Below are positions 17,455 to 24,724 of a stretch of DNA of 53,349 nt, piece by piece. Under the pieces are notes generated by a model. That model did not search any database. It was given only the letters and a program-made list of their open reading frames with translations, and was not told where the DNA came from. This DNA comes from Gemmobacter serpentinus (lineage in GTDB: Bacteria > Pseudomonadota > Alphaproteobacteria > Rhodobacterales > Rhodobacteraceae), in assembly GCF_008973825.1 (NCBI RefSeq), contig NZ_WCHR01000022.1:1-53349 (forward strand). Reading direction: 5' to 3'. The number at the start of each line of letters is the position of its first letter. The stretch's first letter is position 1. The translations under genes and the position numbers were made by a program.

Positions 17455-17904
17455 ATGAAACACCTGATCGTGACCCTTTCCATGGCCCTTGCCCTGCCGG
17501 CAATCGTGGCACCAGTTGCGGCCCGCGCGGCCGAGCATGAGGTGAAGATGCTGAACAAGGGCGAAAGCGGCACGATGGTGTTCGAGCCCGCTTTCCTGCG
17601 CGCCGAACCCGGCGATACGGTCCGCTTTGTGCCCACCGACAAGAGCCACAATGTCGAGGGCATCAAGACCATGCTGCCCGAAGGGGTGGAGCCGTTCCGC
17701 AGCAAGGTGAATGAGGAATTTGTGCTGACCCTGGACGCGCCGGGGGTCTATGGCGTGAAATGCACGCCACATTTCACCATGGGGATGGTCGCCTTGATCC
17801 AGGTCGGGGCCGCACCCGCCAATCTGGAAACAGCGCAAGCTGCCAAGCTGCCCCCCAAGGCTGCGGAACGCATGGGCGCGGCATTCGCACAGATCGCCGA
17901 TTGA
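17455..17904 (+). CDS. Pseudoazurin (type 1 copper protein)
   Basis: A periplasmic blue copper electron carrier of 149 residues. The signal peptide covers about 1-24 (cleavage near ARA). The copper ligands are all visible: His in KSHNVEG, then Cys, His and Met in [11 protein letters not shown]. The mature chain begins [11 protein letters not shown], as pseudoazurins do, and length is normal. In Paracoccus pseudoazurin donates electrons to cd1 nitrite reductase and other periplasmic reductases. Here it follows a NosP/NahK-like module and a PQQ dehydrogenase locus, so it could carry electrons from c550 or serve denitrification. ATG 17455 has GGGAGAA upstream. Confidence 0.93.
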   Translation: MKHLIVTLSMALALPAIVAPVAARAAEHEVKMLNKGESGTMVFEPAFLRAEPGDTVRFVPTDKSHNVEGIKTMLPEGVEPFRSKVNEEFVLTLDAPGVYGVKCTPHFTMGMVALIQVGAAPANLETAQAAKLPPKAAERMGAAFAQIAD

Positions 17905-17941
17905 GGCCCAGCAGGATCGGCGCGCCCCGATTGGCCCCCAT

Positions 17942-17979
17942 GATCGTCCGGTGCTGGATCGTCCGGTGCTGGATTGTCC
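17942..17979. repeat. 15-bp tandem repeat, 2.5 copies
   Basis: GATCGTCCGGTGCTG is present twice head to tail (17942-17956, 17957-17971) with a third partial copy (GATTGTCC) at 17972. It lies just beyond the end of the pseudoazurin gene and belongs to no reading frame I trust. Confidence 0.85.
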
Positions 17980-18115
17980 CGGACGGGGCCGCCCCCGGTC
18001 CGGGATGTCGATGTCCCGAAGGCAGATATCCACGTTCGTCAGGCCGGCGGTCGGTCAAGGCCCGACTTCCCCCGACACCGGATCGCCCGGCACCGGCTCC
18101 CTCCGTCACCGGCTG

Positions 18116-18157
18116 CCCGCGCCTGGGCACCCCAAGCCTTGGGTGCCCAGGCGCGGG
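18116..18157. terminator. Long 17-bp-arm hairpin in the convergent gap
   Basis: CCCGCGCCTGGGCACCC at 18116-18132 is exactly inverted at 18141-18157, with CAAGCCTT between. The stem is long and GC-rich but has no U tract on either side. It sits midway in the 524-base gap between convergent genes (17905-18428). It may act as a bidirectional block to transcription, protect mRNA ends, or be part of a small RNA or repeat element. I see no gene in the rest of that gap. Confidence 0.8.
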
Positions 18158-18428
18158 TTCCAAGTTCGGCGCAGCACCCTGGGCTGTCATGTGACGGCGG
18201 ATCTGTCCTGAGCAACCGGTTGCGCAGCACCGAACCTCTCGGCGCAGCGCACCGCCTGTATCCGGCCCCTGCGGTGTGGCCCGGGCCACGCGGCGAGGTA
18301 GCCCGCCATGCAGCCCGACATTTGGCGCGGATCAGGGCCGCGCGGCAGAAGAAACAGATCACCACGCTCCCGAAGGATCTGCCTTGGGTATTGGTTTGCA
18401 GGTATTGGCAAGCTGGCCGCCCCGCCGT

Positions 18429-18773
18429 TCAGGCTTCCAGCGCCGCAAGTTGCGCGAGGTGGCCGTTCAGGTCCAGACCCTGGCCGGTCGCATTGATCGT
18501 CTCAAAGTAATCATGCCAACCCGAAGCGGCGATACCCGAGACCAGCGCACCGATGGATGCCGCATCCGGTCCACGCCAAATCGCGAAAAACTGCTGCGCG
18601 GGGGCATGAAGCGTCGCAGCCTCCGTTTCGCCCAAGGCAATCGCCTCAACGCCAAGGGCCGCAAGCGCCCCCATGCCCGCGCCGATGGTCGCGAAAAACT
18701 GCTTTCGGCCAGTCTGGTCCAGCGCCAGCCATGCGGGTTTCGGCGTATAGAGTTCGGCCAGATAATGTGCCAT
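18429..18773 (-). CDS. Small conserved protein, DUF6616-like
   Basis: A cytoplasmic protein of 114 residues beginning MAHYLAELYTPKPAWLAL. The ATG at 18773 was chosen because the conserved part begins there; the longer frame extends into the MarR gene. It has a ferredoxin-like (dimeric alpha-beta barrel) look: a beta strand at the start, helix with GRKQFFATIGAGMGAL, and FFAIWRGPDAASIGALV followed by GWHDYFETINATG near the end. I believe this matches the DUF6616 family, but the family number is from memory. It lies downstream of the MarR gene on the same strand (193-base spacer) and may be its target. Confidence 0.68.
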   Translation of the reverse strand: MAHYLAELYTPKPAWLALDQTGRKQFFATIGAGMGALAALGVEAIALGETEAATLHAPAQQFFAIWRGPDAASIGALVSGIAASGWHDYFETINATGQGLDLNGHLAQLAALEA

Positions 18774-18966
18774 GTCGAGGGTCCTTCCATGAATTGCCCA
18801 AACGGTTGATGGATCGCGGGGCGCGGTTGCAGAAATCGCTTGAGGCAGGCACCTCAAGTCGCGTGGGCCTTTGCCAGCCCGTTCCGTCATTTGCCTAGAT
18901 AAACCCGACCCGCAGGCCCAAGCCTGCGAGACCTGAGCCTGCGGGGCGCAAGCCGGGCGCGCGGGC

Positions 18967-19476
18967 TCAGAGGGGGCTGCCCTCAGCCATGGCATCCACA
19001 TTGCGCCAGACGCGGTGCAGAAGCGCCGTAAGCGCCGCGCGCCCCTCGGGATCGACACCGGCGAACAAACTGGCGATCCATTGGCTGTGTTCATCAAACA
19101 AGGTGGCCGCCATTTGCTGCCCCTTTTCAGTCAGGCGCACCGACAGCTTGCGCCGGTCCTCCTTGTCATCATGACGCGCCAGAAAGCCGTCGCGTTCCAA
19201 TCCGTCCAGCAACCCGGTGACCGTTGCGCGCGTCACGCCGGCGCGCTCGGCCAATGCGTGCGCAGCCAGACCTTGCGGCAGATCGCGCAGCAGGAACAGC
19301 AGCACGAATTTCCCTTCAGACAGGCGATGCGGCGCAAGTCTGGCCGCGCAAGCGCGATCGATGGCCGCGGCCAGTGTCAGCACCTGAAAGCAAAGCCGGA
19401 TATTGTCGGTGTCCGGCTGCCCGCGACGCTCCGCCTCATCCAGCAAGGCTTGATGTTTTTGTTCCAGCATTTTCAT
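18967..19476 (-). CDS. MarR-family transcriptional regulator
   Basis: A 169-residue winged-helix repressor. The N-terminal dimerisation helices cover about 1-45. The DNA-binding domain runs about 65-115, with recognition helix in AERAGVTRATVTGLLDGLERDGF and the wing in HDDKEDRRKLSVRLTEKG, the classic MarR DxRxxxxxLT signature. The start at 19476 lacks a ribosome-binding site but lies just past a strong promoter, suggesting leaderless translation. A 14-base palindrome covers the -10 box and start codon, so autorepression is likely. The ligand is unknown. Confidence 0.88.
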   Translation of the reverse strand: MKMLEQKHQALLDEAERRGQPDTDNIRLCFQVLTLAAAIDRACAARLAPHRLSEGKFVLLFLLRDLPQGLAAHALAERAGVTRATVTGLLDGLERDGFLARHDDKEDRRKLSVRLTEKGQQMAATLFDEHSQWIASLFAGVDPEGRAALTALLHRVWRNVDAMAEGSPL

Positions 19477-19513
19477 ATGTCGGCATATAGTATGTCACCT
19501 ATCTAAATGTCAA
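19475..19513 (-). promoter_or_regulatory. marR promoter with overlapping operator palindrome
   Basis: Read on the minus strand: TTGACA (19513-19508), an 18-base spacer, then TATATG (19489-19484) as the -10 box. The inverted repeat ATATG-N4-CATAT occupies 19475-19488, covering the -10 box and the first bases of the gene; a second small inverted repeat, CATA-TAG-TATG, lies at 19484-19494. A transcript starting 6-8 bases past the -10 would begin at or next to the ATG. Confidence 0.62.
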
Positions 19514-19947
19514 TATGGCACAGCCGCCTCTGGCTGCGCCAGTAGCGCGACGGCCTTATTCCGCAAAAGCAGGTTGGGCACGCAGGCTTTGGCAACGGCT
19601 GTAATTTACCCCGCTTATCCGCCCGGGACAGCGGAAACCGGGTCTGGGCCGGGCAACAGATGCATTGCCCCGAACGAACGCCCCGACACTGCGAGAGCCG
19701 GTTGCCTGCCCGGTTCGGATAGATGAAGCCCGCCGGTGCAGATCACGCCGGGGGCTTGCGCGACCTGCGGACAGCGCCCCCGCAGCACTTGCCAGCAAAT
19801 CACCTGACGACGATCACTTTCGAACCGGCACACAAGCGTGATGGCTGAGGAACCCGCCGGGTGGCAACCCAGAGGCTAAACCCATCCCCCACAGGACCGC
19901 CCCCGCCAGATTGCGCGGGCTACGGACTTTTCAGAACAGATGTCATC
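19514..19947. other. Gene-free gap between marR and tRNA-Leu
   Basis: About 430 bases. Two short frames on the minus strand (ending at 19556 and 19615) have no recognisable features or ribosome-binding sites. I looked for RNase P RNA, tmRNA and SRP RNA hallmarks and saw none. It is downstream of tRNA-Leu on that strand. Confidence 0.4.
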
Positions 19948-20031
19948 TGGTGCCCGCGGCGGGACTCGAACCCGCACGCCCGAAGGCAAGGGATTTTAAG
20001 TCCCCAGCGTCTACCATTCCACCACGCGGGC
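19948..20031 (-). tRNA. tRNA-Leu (anticodon UAA), CCA encoded
   Basis: On the minus strand the gene begins GCCCGCGTGGTGGAATGG and ends in the matching acceptor strand CGCGGGC, then A and CCA. The anticodon loop is CTTAAAA, giving UAA. A long variable arm (TTGCCTTCGGGCGT) marks class II, and the T arm GCGGGTTCGAGTCCCGC is perfect. Confidence 0.95.
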
Positions 20032-20156
20032 CGCGCGGCACCATAACCCTGCGATAGAGAAAGGGAAAGATGCGCTGGACAGGCGTGCATCGCCCGTTGA
20101 CCTTTGGCCCGCACCCTGCGCAACTCAGGCCCCGTTCCCTGTTTCGGAAGACCGTG

Positions 20157-21230
20157 ATGCCAGTTTCTGCCCGCGCACCGAGCGCGCCGATTTCCCCCGA
20201 TGCCCTGACACCTGATCTGGCCCGTGCGGTCGCCGCAGAAGGGCTTGCCCATCTGTTCCGTATGCTGCGCCCCGAAGGCAGTTTCATCTATGCCCACAAG
20301 ATGGATGATCCCGAGGCCGAGATCGAGGGATATAATATGCTGCGCCATTGCGGCACGCTGTGGTTCATGCTGCGGGCGGTGAATGTGCTGCGCCTGCCGC
20401 TGCTGAAGACCGAGGCGCGGGCGTTGCGCGCAGGCGTCGGCTATGCCGGGCGGCGAATGCGGGCGGTCGACTGGGCGCCGGGCCTTGCGTTGGTCACTGG
20501 CGGTCGCGTCAAGCTGGGAGGTGTCGGCCTCGCGCTGTTGATGCTGCCGGAATATGCCCGCGCGATGGCACCGGATGCGGCGGCCCTGCGCGCGCCGCGC
20601 CTGCCGATGGACCTGCCCGACACGATGGCGGCGCTTGGCACCTATGCCTTCGCCCAGCAGGACAAGGCCGATCCTGCACGCTTTGCCCATATGCGGCAGG
20701 CCGAGGATGGCCATGACGAGGGCTTTCACAGCGATTACTATACCGGCGAGGCGCTGTTCGGCCTGATTGCCAGCGGCGCCGATCCGGCCCTGACTGGCCC
20801 GGTGGCCGAGGCGCTGATGCAGCAGGGCTATGGCATCGATGTGCAAAGCCACTGGATGTCCTATGCCGCAGCCGAGGCCTGCGCGCGGGGGCTGGTGCCG
20901 CAGGATCTGGGGCGCGACTATCTGGGAGCGTTGCTGGCGGCGATTGTCACCGATGACAGCTATCGCAACCGGGCCGAATCCACCCCCATCGCCTGCCGGA
21001 GCGAGGCTTTGGCGCATTTCCTCTGGCTGGACACCCAGGCCCCGGGACGCTTCTTCACGCCCGAGCAGATCCGAGATCTGAAACGCTGCCTGCGCGAGAA
21101 CCTGGCGCTGCAATTGCGCTGGTTCCGGCGCGGGCAGTTCCGGCGCGGCGATGCCCATGACAAGGTGCAGATCGACTATATCCAGCACAATGCCATGGCC
21201 TTTCTGGCCTGGTCGATGCTGCCGGGCTGA
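20157..21230 (+). CDS. Conserved protein of unknown function, possibly alpha/alpha-barrel fold
   Basis: I cannot name this 357-residue protein. It is soluble, rich in Arg, Leu and Ala, and mostly helical. The segment GYNMLRHCGTLWFMLRAV near residue 55 and the HSDYYTGEALFGLI, WMSYAAAEAC and IQHNAMAFLAWSM segments are spaced like the inner helices of (alpha/alpha)6-barrel glycoside hydrolases and epimerases, where the 'YN.LRH.G' motif is frequent. A role in sugar or polysaccharide metabolism is therefore possible, with low certainty. I start at ATG 20157, which has GGAAG upstream; ATG 20070 is an in-frame alternative. It stands alone after the divergent tRNA-Leu. Confidence 0.6.
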   Translation: MPVSARAPSAPISPDALTPDLARAVAAEGLAHLFRMLRPEGSFIYAHKMDDPEAEIEGYNMLRHCGTLWFMLRAVNVLRLPLLKTEARALRAGVGYAGRRMRAVDWAPGLALVTGGRVKLGGVGLALLMLPEYARAMAPDAAALRAPRLPMDLPDTMAALGTYAFAQQDKADPARFAHMRQAEDGHDEGFHSDYYTGEALFGLIASGADPALTGPVAEALMQQGYGIDVQSHWMSYAAAEACARGLVPQDLGRDYLGALLAAIVTDDSYRNRAESTPIACRSEALAHFLWLDTQAPGRFFTPEQIRDLKRCLRENLALQLRWFRRGQFRRGDAHDKVQIDYIQHNAMAFLAWSMLPG

Positions 21231-21335
21231 GACCCGCAGGGCTTGCGCAGAGGTCCTGTGCAGGCCCGCACCGTCGGAGTGCTTGCCTTGTCTGACCATT
21301 CGGCACCAGATGGCGACAGGAAACAGGAGGTTCAG

Positions 21336-21626
21336 ATGCCCGATTTCGAGATCACCCGCGAGGTGAACGGCTCCAAGGGTCGCTACGTCATCCGCCAGAA
21401 TGGCGAAGAGGCCGAGGTCACCTTCTCCATCGCCTCACCCACACTGATCATCGCCGATCATACCGGCGTGCCGGACAGCTTTCGCGGCACCGGCGCAGGG
21501 CTTGCCCTTGTGACACGGATGGTGGAACAGGCCCGGGCCGAGGGCGTGAAGATCATGCCGCTTTGCCCCTTTGTGAATGCGCAGCGCAAGAAGCACCCTG
21601 AATGGGCGGATGCCTTTTCAGTCTGA
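21336..21626 (+). CDS. Small GNAT-type N-acetyltransferase (YjdJ-like)
   Basis: A 96-residue single-domain acetyltransferase. The acetyl-CoA loop is visible as DSFRGTGAGLALVTRMVEQAR near residues 48-68, and the following strand and loop KIMPLCPFVNAQRKKHPEW are diagnostic for the small YjdJ/Gcn5-like family. The substrate is unknown. ATG 21336 has CAGGAGG at 21324-21330 and removes 31 unlikely residues from the longer frame. It is 105 bases after the unknown protein gene, so the two may share a transcript. Confidence 0.85.
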   Translation: MPDFEITREVNGSKGRYVIRQNGEEAEVTFSIASPTLIIADHTGVPDSFRGTGAGLALVTRMVEQARAEGVKIMPLCPFVNAQRKKHPEWADAFSV

Positions 21627-21662
21627 CCTCTGACCGTTTGGCCGATCCCGCAAGGCGCGGGG

Positions 21663-22745
21663 TCAGCCCCCCGCCGCGATGATGCGGAACACACATGGAT
21701 CAGAGATGATCTCGGGCGGGGTCATGCAAAGCCCCTGCGCCACCTGCCAGGCGGCCAGAACCTTTGGCACATAATCGCGGGTTTCGGCATAGGGCGGCAC
21801 GCCGGAATTGGCATCCACCGCCCCCTCGCCCGCATTATAGGCCGCAAGCACCATCAACGGATCACGGTCAAACCGCTTCATCAGCCAGTCAAGATAGGCC
21901 ACGCCGCCCTTGATGTTCTGTGCCGGCACCATGCTATCGGTGACTCCAAAGCGTTCCGCCGTCGCAGGGATCAGCTGCATCAGCCCCTGCGCCCCTGCGC
22001 TGCTGACCGCATCCTTGCGCCCGGCGCTTTCGATGCCGATCACCGCCAGCACCAGCGCCGGCGACACTTCAGTGCCGACCGTGGCCTTGAGGATATCCGT
22101 GCCATAGGTCTGAGCGATATCCTGCATATGCTGCATCCGGGGGGCAGCCACCTGTGCGCCCTTCGGTCCTTGCGACAGCATCGACATCGCCAGCGGATAG
22201 CGGCCCTGCACCGCATCGCGCGCCGTTGGCACGCTGTCCCAGAACCAGGAATAGGCCGCAGGCACCGTGGTCTGGCTGCCGGGCACGGTGGGTGCCGGGG
22301 CCTCGGGCGCATCCGCGATCACCGCGTCTTCCGGCGTCAGATCCGCCGCGCGCTTGAGCTTGACGCGCGCGCCCGCCGCCAGACGGCGCGCCTGTTCGGC
22401 CGGATCGATCTGCACCTGAATGCGCTTGCCGACCCCGCCGGTCGGGGCCGTGACACGCCGAAAGGTGAAATCCTCAAACGGGGGCGGCGTAGCGGCTGGT
22501 GCTTGCGCCGCAGATTCGGCCTGCGTCGCATCGGATTTCGTCACATCGGGGTTATCGACATCTGCCTTTGGAGCCGGATCCGGTGCGGGGTCAGACGAAA
22601 AACCGGAATCGGGCACAGAATCCAGCAAAGGATCCGCCGAATCCTGAGCGCCAACAGCCCCCATCAGCGGCCAAGACAGGAAAATCCCGGCCGCAGATAC
22701 AAGAATCATGCCGCTTTTAGCGCCTGTGTTACGTCCCCGCCTCAT
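21663..22745 (-). CDS. Periplasmic lytic transglycosylase (Slt-type)
   Basis: This muramidase-like enzyme cleaves peptidoglycan glycan strands. The product is 360 residues: a signal peptide (about 10-34), an acidic Pro/Asp/Ala-rich low-complexity region (about 35-90), a middle segment, and a C-terminal SLT domain (about 215-340). The catalytic Glu is in VIGIESAGRKD, followed by GAQGLMQLIPATAERFGV and the AYNAGEGAV motif, as in the Slt70/MltE-type catalytic core. It is divergent from the Tad pilus genes with 378 bases between. A transglycosylase is plausibly needed for the pilus to cross the cell wall, but that link is inferred from position only. Confidence 0.88.
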   Translation of the reverse strand: MRRGRNTGAKSGMILVSAAGIFLSWPLMGAVGAQDSADPLLDSVPDSGFSSDPAPDPAPKADVDNPDVTKSDATQAESAAQAPAATPPPFEDFTFRRVTAPTGGVGKRIQVQIDPAEQARRLAAGARVKLKRAADLTPEDAVIADAPEAPAPTVPGSQTTVPAAYSWFWDSVPTARDAVQGRYPLAMSMLSQGPKGAQVAAPRMQHMQDIAQTYGTDILKATVGTEVSPALVLAVIGIESAGRKDAVSSAGAQGLMQLIPATAERFGVTDSMVPAQNIKGGVAYLDWLMKRFDRDPLMVLAAYNAGEGAVDANSGVPPYAETRDYVPKVLAAWQVAQGLCMTPPEIISDPCVFRIIAAGG

Positions 22746-23123
22746 GGGGTTCCTGCCCGTTTCTCGGTGTTATCCGGGAATCCTCGCAGAATCGTGCCCG
22801 TCGATCCAGCAAAACCCGCGCAAACCAAGGGCAATCGTGGCAGTTTTGCCGCAATTGCGTCCAACTCCGCGGCCCAAAATTATCGCCCAGGTTGAAGCGG
22901 AAAAATTTACGAAAAATTAATCGCGCAGATTCAGGCCCCTAAGTGAAATCGCTCAAGCCTCAGCAAGATTTCCAATTCGGCCATATTGCCTCCCAACTGC
23001 CGCCACCATTGGAGGGCTATATGAGCCCATGCCGCAACGAAGAGCGGATCGGAACAGAGGCCGGTCAGACGCGAAACGGGGCGGTGGTAACCAGAGCAAA
23101 ATCGAACCTAAGGGACTGAGACC
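22746..23123. other. Divergent intergenic region upstream of the pilins
   Basis: 378 bases without a credible gene. The middle (22895-22925) is strikingly AT-rich for this genome and contains a CtrA-like box. A ribosome-binding site (AAGGGACTGAG) precedes the first pilin at 23124. This region should carry the promoters for both the transglycosylase and the Tad operon. Confidence 0.5.
22906..22920 (+). promoter_or_regulatory. Candidate CtrA box (TTTA-N7-TTAA)
   Basis: TTTA at 22906, seven bases (CGAAAAA), then TTAA at 22917. This is one mismatch from the CtrA consensus TTAA-N7-TTAA known in alphaproteobacteria. It lies 204 bases before the first pilin start and 161 before the transglycosylase start, in the most AT-rich patch nearby. 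Confidence 0.35.
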
Positions 23124-23318
23124 ATGAAACTCCTGAACATCTTCAAAAACTTCGCCAAAGACGAGTCGGGCGCCGTGACCGTTGACTTCGTGGTGCTGAC
23201 CGCTGGCATCGTGGGCCTCGGCATCCTGATCATCAGCGCCGTCACCCCGGAAGTCCAGGCGACCGCTGACCAGATCGCCACCGACATGCAAGAAGCTCGC
23301 GAAGTCGGCCGCAACTGA
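23124..23318 (+). CDS. Flp-family type IVb pilin 1
   Basis: A small pilin precursor of 64 residues. A charged leader of 17 residues (MKLLNIFKNFAKDESGA) is followed by a hydrophobic helix (VTVDFVVLTAGIVGLGILII) and a short polar tail. The predicted prepilin peptidase site is after Gly16; position +5 is Asp and +6 Phe, in place of the usual Glu-Tyr of Flp pilins. The first gene of the Tad locus in this window and, with a hairpin directly downstream, probably the most abundant transcript. Confidence 0.85.
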   Translation: MKLLNIFKNFAKDESGAVTVDFVVLTAGIVGLGILIISAVTPEVQATADQIATDMQEAREVGRN

Positions 23319-23354
23319 TCTGACCGTCTACGTTTGACTTAAGCGTGACAAAGC

Positions 23355-23383
23355 AGGCTGCGGTTCCATGTGGACCGCAGCCT
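23355..23383 (+). terminator. Hairpin between the two pilin genes
   Basis: AGGCTGCGGT (23355-23364) pairs perfectly with ACCGCAGCCT (23374-23383); the loop is 9 bases and CTTGCG follows. It lacks a strong U tract, so it may act as a partial terminator or 3' stabiliser that raises the level of pilin 1 mRNA over the downstream assembly genes. Confidence 0.6.
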
Positions 23384-23452
23384 CTTGCGTGAATGGTGTC
23401 CAGCAGAACGTCGGACCCGCCTGCGCCGGAAACTTCAAAAGGCCCATGGCAG

Positions 23453-23632
23453 ATGAAGCGTATTTTCAACTCCTTCCTCAAACGGGATGACGGTGCCGTC
23501 ACCGTGGATTTCGTGGTCATCACCGCAGCCATCGTCATCATGGCACTTGGCGTCATCGTGGTGATCGTGAACGAAGGCGTGCTGCAAGGAACGCTCCTGG
23601 CTCAGCTCGTGGGGACCTTCCTCCGGTCCTGA
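23453..23632 (+). CDS. Flp-family type IVb pilin 2
   Basis: A second pilin-like precursor of 59 residues, diverged from the first but sharing the GAVTVDFVV cleavage region (Gly14, then AVTVDF). The hydrophobic helix is VTVDFVVITAAIVIMALGVI and the tail ends LVGTFLRS. It has a more basic leader (MKRIFNSFLKRDD). The ATG at 23453 was chosen because it starts directly at the leader; the longer frame has no pilin-like N-terminus. It could be a minor pilin or an alternative major subunit. Confidence 0.8.
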   Translation: MKRIFNSFLKRDDGAVTVDFVVITAAIVIMALGVIVVIVNEGVLQGTLLAQLVGTFLRS

Positions 23633-23674
23633 TTTCTTTTCCGGGCCGCCCCCGTTGCGGCGCGCCCCTTTAGG

Positions 23675-24523
23675 ATGACTGTTATGCAGCTGACGCGTGT
23701 CGGAATTCTTCTGGCCGGCTTCGCCCTTGCGGGCGCATCGGTCTATATGGTGCAGCAATATGTGGGCCAGACCCAGGCCCAGCACAAACGCGACCAGGAT
23801 ACGCTGCGCGAAATCGGGCAGGTCGTGAAGGTCTATGTGGTCAACAAGCCGCTGAATTATGGCGATGTTCTGACCCCTGAAGATGTGCAGACGATCTATT
23901 GGCCCAAGAAGGCCCTGCCCGAAGGCATCTTCACCGCCGAGAACCCGCCCTTCGTGGAAGGGCAGAAGGACCCGCGCTATGTGCTGCGCCAATTTGAAAC
24001 CTATGAGCCGCTTCTGGCGGTCAAGGTCACCGAACCGGGCGAGACCGCAGGCCTGACCAATATGCTGGCCCCCGGCCAACGCGCCTTCACCATCAATTTC
24101 AGCGACACTGCCGGTGCCTCGCGCCTGTTGCAGCCGACCAACCGCGTCGATGTCTACTGGACCGGCGTCACCATGACCGGCCAGGAAAAGACCATGCTCA
24201 TCGAAAGCGCGGTCGAGATCATCGCGGTCGACCGCCCCGAGGGCAAAAGCCGTGACGGCAACAATTTTCAGGTGCCCAAGGCCATGACGGTCTCGGTTTC
24301 GCCCGAACAGGTGGCCCGTCTGGCGCAGGCGCAAGCGTCCGGCAAACTGTCGGTCTCGCTGGTTGGCACCTCCGAGGGCAGCGAGACGGTCTCCAATCTG
24401 GAAGTCGACACCTCGATCTTCGGTGTCGCCGATATCCAGGTCGCGGATACCCCGAAGGCCTGCACGGTGCGCAAGCGCGTTGGCACCGATGTGGTCGAGG
24501 TCGAGATCCCTTGCACCAACTGA
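23675..24523 (+). CDS. cpaB: Flp pilus assembly protein CpaB/RcpC
   Basis: A periplasmic, inner-membrane-anchored assembly factor of 282 residues with an N-terminal transmembrane anchor (about 9-26) and an SAF domain (about 47-115; VVKVYVVNKPLNYGDVLTPEDV is the hallmark start). The RcpC domain follows (about 125-240; AFTINFSDTAGASRLLQPTNRVDV). CpaB helps position the secretin. A second ATG at 23684 is possible. It follows pilin 2 by 42 bases. Confidence 0.9.
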   Translation: MTVMQLTRVGILLAGFALAGASVYMVQQYVGQTQAQHKRDQDTLREIGQVVKVYVVNKPLNYGDVLTPEDVQTIYWPKKALPEGIFTAENPPFVEGQKDPRYVLRQFETYEPLLAVKVTEPGETAGLTNMLAPGQRAFTINFSDTAGASRLLQPTNRVDVYWTGVTMTGQEKTMLIESAVEIIAVDRPEGKSRDGNNFQVPKAMTVSVSPEQVARLAQAQASGKLSVSLVGTSEGSETVSNLEVDTSIFGVADIQVADTPKACTVRKRVGTDVVEVEIPCTN

Positions 24524-24540
24524 AGTGATGAAGTGCCATC

Positions 24541-24564
24541 GCGCCCCCAGATCTTGTGGGGCGC
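24541..24564 (+). terminator. Hairpin between cpaB and cpaC
   Basis: GCGCCCC (24541-24547) is inverted as GGGGCGC (24558-24564), and the flanking CCAT/ATGG extends the stem after one mismatch. No U tract follows. The 201-base cpaB-cpaC spacer is long for this operon, so the hairpin may modulate readthrough or mark a second promoter. Confidence 0.45.
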
Positions 24565-24724
24565 AATGGCGCATTTCGGGGCCAAAACCGGCTGTTGCCA
24601 ACTGTCCACAGCAGGTCAGGGCTTCAACCAATTGATTCTTGCAAAAAAACCGACCTCCGGCATTTTAGGCGGCATAATGGGCGCAAAGACCCGGTAACGA
24701 GGCGTGATCCGAAAGGCAGGTCAC

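Noticed and set aside
17905-18428. Small ORFs across the hairpin and 15-bp repeat
   Set aside because: They arise from repeats and GC-rich sequence; no ribosome-binding site or recognisable protein.
19514-19947. Structured RNA gene (RNase P, tmRNA or SRP RNA) in the marR-tRNA gap
   Set aside because: None of the conserved sequence blocks of these RNAs could be found on either strand.
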